The translations under genes and the position numbers were made by a program. From Bacteroidota bacterium (lineage in GTDB: Bacteria > Bacteroidota > Bacteroidia > 2-12-FULL-35-15), in assembly GCA_023251855.1 (NCBI GenBank), contig JAHEYA010000163.1:1-6054 (forward strand): a DNA stretch of 6,054 nt, given 5' to 3'. The notes beneath the pieces are model-generated. The model saw only the letters and a program-made list of their open reading frames with translations. It made no database searches and was not told where the DNA came from. Below, one piece after another: positions 1 to 5,847 of this stretch. Within the stretch, counting starts at the first letter, position 1. Each line of letters opens with the position of its first letter.

Positions 1-444
1 GTTGGTACAGCAGCTGGAACAACCGGGGCAATAAACCTGAAAGGGACAACTAGCGGAACAGCAATCTTAACTGTTGCAGCAGCAGCTGGAACTCCTACAA
101 TAACTTTAGGAACCGTTACAGGAACAGCAAATGTTTTGGTTGCTACGAATGCATTAGGAACCAACCCAACAACAGTTACCATGAGTGGAGCTAGCGGCCT
201 TTATACTGCAACATATTCCGCGACTACTACATTAACCCTTTCTGGGGGAGGACTGATTGGCTCAAGAGCTACTTTTATTATTCTTTCTTCTGGAACAACA
301 TCCAGAACGATAACTTTTGCAGGAAACGTAAAAGTAAATGGTACTCTTGCCACAGGAACCGTAACTGCTAAAACGTTTTCAGTTTCCTTTGTTTATGACG
401 GAACCAACTGGGTTGAAGTTGGCAGAGTTGCGACTGGTATGTAA
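1..444 (+). CDS. 3' end of a Thr/Gly/Ala-rich repetitive surface or tail-fibre-like protein (5' truncated by window)
   Basis: The frame is open from the first base to the TAA at 442-444, giving 147 residues with no upstream stop. The gene therefore begins outside the window, and the internal TTG or ATG codons are unlikely to be its start. The composition is extremely biased to Thr, Gly, Ala, Ser and Val, with recurring short units such as GTTSGTA, GTVTGTA and GTLATGTV; charged residues are rare until the end. From about residue 88 the pattern becomes SRATFII..SGTTSRTITF, then NGTLATGTVTAK and a closing VYDGTNWVEVGR (131-142). From memory, this type of ending occurs in phage tail-fibre/structural proteins and in large repetitive Bacteroidota surface proteins, where it probably forms beta-strands. 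The DNA is visibly richer in G and C than the neighbouring genes. No sorting signal such as a type IX secretion C-terminal domain is evident. The function is unknown; a structural or adhesive role is inferred from composition only. Confidence 0.8.
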   Translation, partial: VGTAAGTTGAINLKGTTSGTAILTVAAAAGTPTITLGTVTGTANVLVATNALGTNPTTVTMSGASGLYTATYSATTTLTLSGGGLIGSRATFIILSSGTTSRTITFAGNVKVNGTLATGTVTAKTFSVSFVYDGTNWVEVGRVATGM

Positions 445-504
445 TTTGTCCATCGTTTCATTTAATATTGGTACAATTAAATGAAAACAAAAAGATTAGT
501 TATT

Positions 505-542
505 AAATCTCCCGCTTCGATATTTATTGAGGCGGGAGATTT
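505..542 (+). terminator. Intrinsic terminator after the repetitive-protein gene
   Basis: A 14-bp stem pairs 505-518 (AAATCTCCCGCTTC) with 529-542 (GAGGCGGGAGATTT). There is one T-G wobble and a 10-base loop. The 3' arm runs into a T-rich stretch (TTTTGTTT). The position 60 bases after the stop codon fits transcription termination of the upstream gene. The structure is nearly symmetric (A-rich before, T-rich after), so it could also work in the reverse direction. Confidence 0.85.
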
Positions 543-620
543 TGTTTAATGAGATCCATTCCAGTAGGTAGATTTTATAGAAAGCCTTTCATCACTTTAA
601 AGTTTTTTATAAAAAAAAAG

Positions 621-628
621 TACATTTG
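621..628 (+). promoter_or_regulatory. Probable Bacteroidota -7 promoter element for the dioxygenase gene
   Basis: TACATTTG matches the Bacteroidota -7 consensus TAnnTTTG exactly and lies 35 bases before the ATG at 664. No clear TTTG-like -33 element is present at the usual spacing; the region upstream is A/T-rich and contains two adjoining palindromes (594-603 and 603-616). The call rests on the motif and its position only. Confidence 0.5.
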
Positions 629-663
629 TAAAATAAATCAAAATAAAATTTCAAAACCAAACC

Positions 664-1203
664 ATGTCAATACAACATCCTTTAAATTTCAAAAAGTGGA
701 TCGATGAAAATCGTCATTTATTAAAACCACCTGTAGGCAACAAGGTTGTTTATCAAAACACTGAATTTATTGTAATGGTAGTAGGCGGTCCGAATGCCCG
801 TAAAGACTATCACTACAACGAAAGTGAAGAATTTTTTTACCAATTGGAAGGCAATGTGATTGTAAAAATTCAAGAAAATGGGAAAGCGGTAGATGTACCA
901 ATAAATGAAGGCGAGATATTTTTATTGCCTCCAAAAGTCCCACATTGCCCTACAAGAGGTGTTAACACTATTGGTTTGGTAATGGAACGCAAACGTAGAG
1001 ACAATGAAAAAGATGGTTTACTTTGGTTTTGTGAAAAGTGTAATACTAAATTGTATGAGCACTATTTTCAATTAACAAACATTGAAACTCAATTCAAGGC
1101 AACATTTGATGAGTTTTACGGTAGTGAGGATCTGCGCACTTGCAAAAAGTGTGGGCATTTGATGGAGCCACCTGTTCTGCTTAAGCAGGAAAGTTCACAT
1201 TAA
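664..1203 (+). CDS. nbaC: 3-hydroxyanthranilate 3,4-dioxygenase
   Basis: The 179-residue product is a cupin-fold, iron-dependent cytosolic ring-cleaving dioxygenase. The family oxidises 3-hydroxyanthranilate to 2-amino-3-carboxymuconate semialdehyde, which cyclises to quinolinate for NAD synthesis or enters further degradation. The family block GGPNAR-DYHYNESEEFFYQLEG spans residues 41-63. By comparison with the characterised Cupriavidus enzyme, the iron ligands are H50, E56 and H94, and the substrate-contacting residues are R46, R98 and E108. The C-terminal rubredoxin-like metal site is complete: C123-x2-C126 and C160-x2-C163. Length is normal for the bacterial form. The motif usually read as PHSP is PHCP here (93-96). 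The ATG at 664 gives the correct N-terminus; the leader is A-rich without a Shine-Dalgarno site. No other kynurenine-pathway gene is adjacent, so the pathway context cannot be confirmed from this window. Confidence 0.96.
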   Translation: MSIQHPLNFKKWIDENRHLLKPPVGNKVVYQNTEFIVMVVGGPNARKDYHYNESEEFFYQLEGNVIVKIQENGKAVDVPINEGEIFLLPPKVPHCPTRGVNTIGLVMERKRRDNEKDGLLWFCEKCNTKLYEHYFQLTNIETQFKATFDEFYGSEDLRTCKKCGHLMEPPVLLKQESSH

Positions 1204-1212
1204 AAAAAATAA

Positions 1213-1244
1213 TTTTTAGAACTGCCCTTAAATCGTTAAATTTG
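1213..1244 (+). promoter_or_regulatory. Probable promoter of the toxin-antitoxin operon
   Basis: TAAATTTG at 1237-1244 is an exact match to the Bacteroidota -7 consensus TAnnTTTG. A T-rich stretch (TTTTTAG, 1213-1219) sits about 19 bases upstream, where the -33 element is expected, but it is a weak match. The antitoxin ATG follows 21 bases after the -7 box, implying a very short leader. The dioxygenase stop codon is only about 35 bases upstream and no terminator separates them, so read-through is also possible. Confidence 0.5.
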
Positions 1245-1265
1245 TATGAATAAAAAAATTTCAAC

Positions 1266-1511
1266 ATGACTGTTTTAGCTACCAGAAATAGTTTGCACGA
1301 ATATATTCGTTTTGCAGATGAAAAAAAAATAAAAGCCTTATACACGATTGTAGAGGACGAAATTAATGAGAATCATGATGTTTGGACAAATGAATTTCTG
1401 CAAGAAATGCAAAAACGATCTGGTGAATTAGCTACTGGCAAAGCGAAAGGGGGCGATTGGTTAAATATTAAGGAGAAAGCAAAAAAAATTCTGAATAAAA
1501 CCGGAAAATGA
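1266..1511 (+). CDS. Putative antitoxin of a ParE/RelE-type toxin-antitoxin module
   Basis: This 81-residue, mostly helical, charged protein is encoded directly upstream of a ParE/RelE-fold toxin. Such partners bind and neutralise the toxin and usually repress the shared promoter. The N-terminal part (about 10-35) is a predicted helix, IRFADEKKIKALYTIVEDEI. A second segment (40-56) leads to a C-terminal motif, TGKAKGGDWLNIKEKAKKIL (57-76). Its G-K-x-K-x-x-x-W-x-x-[IV]-K pattern resembles the C-terminus of many small Bacteroidota 'addiction module' proteins, though the family assignment is from memory. I see no clear ribbon-helix-helix or helix-turn-helix DNA-binding domain. The stop codon overlaps the toxin start by 4 bases (ATGA, 1508-1511), indicating translational coupling. 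An A9 tract occupies codons 19-22. Antitoxin status rests mainly on the gene pairing. Confidence 0.8.
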   Translation: MTVLATRNSLHEYIRFADEKKIKALYTIVEDEINENHDVWTNEFLQEMQKRSGELATGKAKGGDWLNIKEKAKKILNKTGK

Positions 1512-1807
1512 GAAATAATTACACTATTATTTTTCACCCGAAAGCCGAAAAAGAATATTTAGAGTCGGTAATCTGGTATGAGAATTCTCTTATTGGTTTA
1601 GGTCAAAGTTTTTTTACCGAAATCGAAAATGCGCTAAAACAAATCCAAAAAAAACCATTATTATTCCCCCAAAAAAATACTCAATTCAGAGAAGCCGTAG
1701 TCAAAAAATTTCCATACGTTATAGTTTATGAAATCAAAGAACCAATTCACCAGATAAATATTTTATCTGTTTTTCACACCAAACGGAATCCTAAAAAAAA
1801 ACACTAA
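1508..1807 (+). CDS. ParE/RelE-superfamily toxin
   Basis: The 99-residue product is a small lysine-rich protein with the family layout. A first beta-strand (TIIFHPKAEKEY, 6-17) is followed by a helical pair with W23-Y24, GLGQSFF (30-36) and the P50-x2-F53-P54 turn. The C-terminal sheet carries R61, the FPYVIVYE strand (68-75) and the final strand INILSVFHTKRNP (83-95). The conserved arginine, FPY and H-x-x-R elements are characteristic of the ParE branch; ParE toxins act on DNA gyrase, whereas RelE members cleave ribosome-bound mRNA. Which target applies here cannot be decided from sequence alone. Length is complete, and the start overlaps the antitoxin stop by 4 bases. Homopolymer runs (A8 at 1647-1654, C5 then A7 at 1666-1677, A9 at 1793-1801) lie within the gene, but the frame is intact. 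Confidence 0.9.
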   Translation: MRNNYTIIFHPKAEKEYLESVIWYENSLIGLGQSFFTEIENALKQIQKKPLLFPQKNTQFREAVVKKFPYVIVYEIKEPIHQINILSVFHTKRNPKKKH

Positions 1808-1920
1808 AATAAATATCCCGCTTTATTCATGCTTCAAACGGAAGGGAATTCTGGAGATGGAGTAAGTTGGTGCTTTTTAAGAAATTTTAACAGATTTTGC
1901 TCTATAAAAAAAGAACATTG

Positions 1921-1952
1921 TTGCTTTTCTGCAAATTTTGTTCGTATAATTG
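1921..1952 (+). promoter_or_regulatory. Probable promoter of the FKBP gene
   Basis: TATAATTG at 1945-1952 differs by one base from the TAnnTTTG -7 consensus. A TTG at 1921-1923 (with another TTG at 1918-1920) lies about 21 bases upstream, close to the expected -33 position. The start codon at 2001 would leave a leader of roughly 40 bases, A/T-rich and without a Shine-Dalgarno site. The remainder of the gap from 1808 shows no gene or strong hairpin. Confidence 0.4.
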
Positions 1953-2000
1953 CACCTTAAATTTAATTAAAAAAAATAATAAATTATCCATAAAAACAGC

Positions 2001-2726
2001 ATGAAAACAATGTACTCTAAAATGAAAGTAATTGCATTAGCAGTTGGAATTCTTTTTTCTTTAAATGGGTTTGCTCAAAAGCCCGCTGCAGCTGAAAAAA
2101 AGGCGCCTGCATCAGCACCGGTAAAACTAACTTCACTTTCGGATTCAATGCAATACGTACTAGGTGCCTACATAGGTCAATATATTATCAATACAGGTAT
2201 TGCAATTCCAAAGGCTGAATTATTTAACAAAGGCATGGATGACTTACTGCTTGGCAAACCCCTTTTAGTAGCTGCCGACAGCATCCCACGCAGAATGGAA
2301 AGTTATTTAAGAATTACCAGCAAGGAGCGTGGTATTAAGATTGAAAAACAAATGTTTGAAAATATTAAAAAACAAGCCGGTCTTGGACTTTTGCCAAGTG
2401 GAGTTTGTTATTCAATAGTAAAAACCGGCACAGGTAAGCGCCCTATGCCTACAGATTCTGTTGAGCTGCACTTAAAGGGCTTTTTGGCAGATGGAAAACA
2501 GTTTGAAGATACGTACCCCAAAAACGTTCCATATAAAACCACTCCCAATAATGTAATACCGGGGATGAATGAAATATTGCAAATGATGCCAACAGGTTCA
2601 TTGTGGAGAGTATATATTCCTTCTGCAGCAGGTTTTGGAGAAAAGGGATTGCCGGGATTGATACCACCTTATTATGCGTTGATCTATGAAGTGGAGTTGT
2701 TGAAGGTAATGGACGGTAAGAAATAA
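2001..2726 (+). CDS. Exported FKBP-type peptidyl-prolyl cis-trans isomerase-like protein
   Basis: The 241-residue protein has a Sec signal peptide: basic start (K2, K7, K9), hydrophobic core (about 10-21) and likely cleavage after NGFA (22-25). An Ala/Pro/Lys-rich linker follows (27-42). Residues 46-130 resemble the helical N-terminal dimerisation region of Mip/FkpA-like proteins (DSMQYVLGAYIGQYI, then KGMDDLLLGKP). Residues 134-236 form the FKBP domain: GVCYSIVKTGTG, VELHLKGFLADGKQFEDTY, NNVIPGMNEILQMMPTGS, IPSAAGFGEKG and IPPYYALIYEVELLKV. Such proteins assist folding of exported proteins in the periplasm. Several positions lining the FKBP12 active site differ: Y26 is L158, D37 is E169, W59 is M189 and Y82 is F212, while F168, V185-I186, I221 and Y229 keep the usual character. 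Isomerase activity may be weak. ATG codons at residues 4 and 8 are alternative starts, but the first gives the best signal peptide. A terminator follows directly, so the gene is probably monocistronic. Confidence 0.9.
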   Translation: MKTMYSKMKVIALAVGILFSLNGFAQKPAAAEKKAPASAPVKLTSLSDSMQYVLGAYIGQYIINTGIAIPKAELFNKGMDDLLLGKPLLVAADSIPRRMESYLRITSKERGIKIEKQMFENIKKQAGLGLLPSGVCYSIVKTGTGKRPMPTDSVELHLKGFLADGKQFEDTYPKNVPYKTTPNNVIPGMNEILQMMPTGSLWRVYIPSAAGFGEKGLPGLIPPYYALIYEVELLKVMDGKK

Positions 2727-2760
2727 ATTTCACATTCATTTATTGTTTTAAAAGGTTTAC

Positions 2761-2790
2761 AAGAGCCTCCTGAAAAATCGGGAGGCTTTT
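2761..2790 (+). terminator. Intrinsic terminator after the FKBP gene
   Basis: A stem pairs 2764-2773 (AGCCTCCTGA) with 2778-2787 (TCGGGAGGCT), with one T-G wobble and an AAAA loop. It can extend outward by A-T pairs at 2761-2762 / 2789-2790. T-rich sequence (TTTTGATTTT) follows. It lies about 40 bases after the FKBP stop codon. The rest of the gap to 3012 contains no gene or hairpin that I can support. Confidence 0.85.
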
Positions 2791-2975
2791 GATTTTAAAT
2801 ACGGTGGGGTGTGTTATAATTAGTAGGCAGAACAGGCTTATAGTAGCATTAATTCGAGTATTTGCAGATCAAAAAAAGTTATACAAACTCTTTTTTCAAT
2901 CCTTGAAATAAATTCATCAGCAATGGACTGTTAGTAATTTTTCGGAATGCCAAATAATGAATAGGAAGCATTGAT

Positions 2976-2983
2976 TAATTTCG
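2976..2983 (+). promoter_or_regulatory. Possible -7 element for the large propeller-protein gene
   Basis: TAATTTCG differs by one base from TAnnTTTG and sits 29 bases before the ATG at 3013. No convincing -33 element is found at normal spacing, so this is a weak call based on position and partial motif match. Confidence 0.25.
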
Positions 2984-3012
2984 CACACGTTTAAGGATAT
3001 GTTTGCTAAAAA

Positions 3013-5814
3013 ATGTGGAAAAAAATAGTACTTGGAATTGTGATTTCTGCTTTTGTAGGAGGCGGAATATATTGGTTCACATATACAAAGGAGTTGCACA
3101 CACCTGTAAGTGAAGCCATTAATGCTATTCCCAGCAATGCTGCTATTATTTTTGAAAGTAAACAATCAAAAAATGTTTGGGAAAAATTATCACAGACCAA
3201 CATCATTTGGCAGGAACTGCTGGGAACAGAAACATTTTCAAAACTAAATCTTCAGGCACATTATATTGATTCGCTAATAACATTGGATGCAAGTATCTCC
3301 AAGTTGCTTGATAACAGGTCGTTATTTATTTCAGCACACGTTTCAGGAGCAACAACTTTTGATTTTTTATATGTTTATAGCTTGCCTCATCTAGGGCAAC
3401 AGTCATCTGTTGACGGATTTATCAAAACAATAAACAACAACTCCGAACCTTCGCATCGCGAATATTCCGGAGTTGATATTGGCACGATCTATCCGAAAAA
3501 GAAAGATTCATTAAGTTATGCTTTTTTAAAAGGGGTTTTAATAATGAGCTGCAAACAAAATTTGGTTGAAGATGCGATTCGGCATTTAAAATCAGGCATT
3601 TCATTGATGAAGGATAAAAATTTCAGCAAAATAGTAAATACTGCTGGGAAAAATGTAGAAGCAACTATTTACCTCAATTATAAAAATTTTCCGAGCATAC
3701 TTAATCATTTTATATCCCCCATTTTTAAAAAAGATATTAATTCTCTGGCTGATTTTGCTGATTGTGCAAGTTGGGATGTGACAATAAAGCCAAATGCATT
3801 GATGTTAAATGGTTTTACAGAAGCCAATGACTCTTCCACAAAATTTTTAAATTTATTCAGGGATCAAAAACCTCAAGAGATCGAATTAACAAAAATAATC
3901 CCCGCAAAAACCGCGTTACTTTTATTTTTTGGAATAAATAATATTAAAACATTTCATCATGAGTACAAAAACTATTTAAGTACACTTATCCAAAGCAAAA
4001 AACAAAGCCATGAGCAATATATTGAAAGTCTTACAACAAACTTCCATATTAATATTGAGCGATCGTTCTTAGAATGGATCGATAATGAGATGGCATTGGT
4101 AGTAACCGAACCTTCATCGTTTGACATCACAAATAATGCATATGCAGTTTTTCGCTCTAATAATATTGAAGATGCAGTGGGCACATTAAATGGATTGGTT
4201 GATTCGGTGGTGAATGGAGAACACAGAATGGAGAAAGGGATTGTAAAATCCGGGAACCAAGAGTCAAAAGTCAATAAAAAAGGGCGATTCAAGATTATCA
4301 GCTACCGAAATCATCCGATCAATTATTTAAATTTACCCAAATTACTACCTCAGTTATTAGGTTGGCAATTCAGTAAAATAACAAAAAATTATTTCACTTC
4401 CATAGACGACTATATTGTTTTTGCCAACAGTAGTGAGGCCTTACAGAGTTTTATCAATGATTTTGAAAATAATAAAACATTGGTAAATGATAAAAATTAC
4501 AAGCTGTTTTCGGAAAATATTTCATCCCAAGCTAATGTATATCTTTATTCTTCAATAGCCCGATCTACCAATATTTACAGCCTATTTGTTACTGAAGGAC
4601 TTGAAAAAGACATTGAAAATAAATTAGATCTGTTTCATAAGTTTGAAGCCATGGGAATTCAATATACGGCTACTAATAAATTATTTTACAGCAGTGCGTA
4701 TTTAAAATACAATCCAAAATACAAGCAAGAAAGCGGCACATTGTGGGAGGCGAAGATAGACACCAGCGTGAGTTCAAAACCCTACCTTGTAATAAATCAC
4801 AATACTAAAGCAAATGAAATAATAATTCAGGATGATGCCAACAAAATCTACCTGATAAGTCCTACCGGAAAAGTTATCTGGAAAAAGCAGTTTCAAGAAA
4901 AAATAATGAGTGATGTGATACAGGTAGATGTTCTTAAAAACAATAAATTACAATTGTTATTCAATACCCGTAGTTCGATACACATGTACGACAGAAATGG
5001 AAATACGATGCGGGGATTCCCAATCCAACTGGAATCATCTGCAACTAATGCGATATCGGTATTTGATTATGAAAAAAACCGCGATTACCGAATTTTTGTT
5101 GCATGTGAAAATAAAAAAATACGTTGTTTTAAACCAAACGGAGATGAAGTTGCAGGATTCAAATTTGGTAAAACAAATGACCTGGTGTATTTACCACTAC
5201 AGTATTTTAGTATAGAAAATAAAGATCATTTATGTGCAGTTGATGTAAAAGGAAAAATATATTTATTTAATCGACAAGGCGAACTTAGGGTAAAAATGAA
5301 GGCAGAGTTGCCACATGGAATTCATAGTTTTTATATTGAACCGGGAAAGGATTACAGTAAGTCCTATCTGGTATCAGCGGATACTCTTGGAAATATAATT
5401 AAGGTAAATCTTACAGGGGACAAGGAAAGTAGAAGGGTACAAGGTTTTGAAACCACTCCTTTTTTTGATTATAAGGATATTAACAATGACAAAACAAAAG
5501 AATATATTTTTCTGACACGTCATGAATTAAAAGTTTTTTCGCAAGATAAATCTTTGCTTTTCAATTATGAATTTAAGGGAATTATTACACAGGCGCCCTT
5601 GTTTTTTGTTTTCCCTGATGGTACCGGAAAAATTGGTGTTGTATCAGAAAAAACGAATGAGTTATTTTTATTTAATTCAAATGGCTCATTATATAGCGGA
5701 TTTCCTCTTTCTGGAAAAACAAGTTTCAGTATAGGTGATCTTAATAATGAGCATGTTTACAATTTAATTACCGGAAGTGCAGATAACAGTATTTATTTGT
5801 ATCAGCTCGAGTAG
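3013..5814 (+). CDS. Membrane-anchored protein with two DUF3352-like domains and a C-terminal beta-propeller-like region
   Basis: This 933-residue protein has no function that I recognise. A short basic start (K3-K4) and a hydrophobic segment (about 5-23) form a signal anchor, predicting an envelope location with the bulk outside the cytoplasm. Two related regions follow. One starts near IPSNAAIIFES (39-49) and the other near IPAKTALLLFFG (296-307), and each ends with a matching block (DKNF...ATIYLNY at 201-223; DKNY...ANVYLYS at 493-513). This resembles the DUF3352 family of uncharacterised Bacteroidota proteins; the family name is from memory. Residues from about 595 to the end contain repeated strand-turn units: SPTGKVIW (616-623), YDRNGNTMRGFP (659-670), FKPNGDEVAGF (706-716), FNRQGEL (752-758) and FNSNGSLYSGFP (887-898). 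They indicate a PQQ/FG-GAP-type beta-propeller. A D-x-N-x-D loop (822-826, with E830) could bind calcium. The start at 3013 is the first in-frame ATG; an ATG at 2999 lies in another frame and stops quickly. No operon partner is visible. Confidence 0.85.
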   Translation: MWKKIVLGIVISAFVGGGIYWFTYTKELHTPVSEAINAIPSNAAIIFESKQSKNVWEKLSQTNIIWQELLGTETFSKLNLQAHYIDSLITLDASISKLLDNRSLFISAHVSGATTFDFLYVYSLPHLGQQSSVDGFIKTINNNSEPSHREYSGVDIGTIYPKKKDSLSYAFLKGVLIMSCKQNLVEDAIRHLKSGISLMKDKNFSKIVNTAGKNVEATIYLNYKNFPSILNHFISPIFKKDINSLADFADCASWDVTIKPNALMLNGFTEANDSSTKFLNLFRDQKPQEIELTKIIPAKTALLLFFGINNIKTFHHEYKNYLSTLIQSKKQSHEQYIESLTTNFHINIERSFLEWIDNEMALVVTEPSSFDITNNAYAVFRSNNIEDAVGTLNGLVDSVVNGEHRMEKGIVKSGNQESKVNKKGRFKIISYRNHPINYLNLPKLLPQLLGWQFSKITKNYFTSIDDYIVFANSSEALQSFINDFENNKTLVNDKNYKLFSENISSQANVYLYSSIARSTNIYSLFVTEGLEKDIENKLDLFHKFEAMGIQYTATNKLFYSSAYLKYNPKYKQESGTLWEAKIDTSVSSKPYLVINHNTKANEIIIQDDANKIYLISPTGKVIWKKQFQEKIMSDVIQVDVLKNNKLQLLFNTRSSIHMYDRNGNTMRGFPIQLESSATNAISVFDYEKNRDYRIFVACENKKIRCFKPNGDEVAGFKFGKTNDLVYLPLQYFSIENKDHLCAVDVKGKIYLFNRQGELRVKMKAELPHGIHSFYIEPGKDYSKSYLVSADTLGNIIKVNLTGDKESRRVQGFETTPFFDYKDINNDKTKEYIFLTRHELKVFSQDKSLLFNYEFKGIITQAPLFFVFPDGTGKIGVVSEKTNELFLFNSNGSLYSGFPLSGKTSFSIGDLNNEHVYNLITGSADNSIYLYQLE

Positions 5815-5847
5815 CCCGATTTAGAAATTTGAAAACTAAAAAGACTA

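Noticed and set aside
463..470. TAATATTG as a promoter of a small RNA ending at the 505-542 hairpin
   Set aside because: It has one mismatch to the -7 consensus, and the nearest TTTG lies only 14 bases upstream; the hairpin is sufficiently explained as the upstream gene's terminator.
481..549. 22-codon + strand open frame (ATG to TAA) running through the first terminator
   Set aside because: It is very short and almost half of it consists of the terminator stem, which explains its sequence; no homology or ribosome-binding signal supports it.
1201..1218. Possible terminator after the dioxygenase gene (A-run followed by ATTTTTA)
   Set aside because: The pairing is only A-T with no G-C core, too weak to call a terminator.
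1643..1677. Homopolymer-rich stretch in the toxin gene suggesting a frameshift
   Set aside because: The reading frame remains intact and all family landmarks on both sides (P50-x2-FP, R61, FPY) are in register.
2449..2739. Minus-strand open frame of 96 codons opposite the FKBP gene
   Set aside because: It overlaps the conserved FKBP domain on the other strand and its translation has no recognisable pattern.
2917..3206. Two overlapping minus-strand open frames across the start of the large gene
   Set aside because: They cover the signal-anchor coding region of the + strand gene and have no recognisable motifs or promoter.
3972..4292. Minus-strand open frame of 106 codons opposite the large protein gene
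   Set aside because: It is fully inside the long coding frame, which shows continuous domain structure on the + strand; the Phe/Leu/Ser-rich translation is typical of an antisense shadow.
4928..5215. A 95-codon + strand frame within the propeller region
   Set aside because: It is out of frame with the 933-codon gene, whose strand-turn repeats continue unbroken through this stretch.
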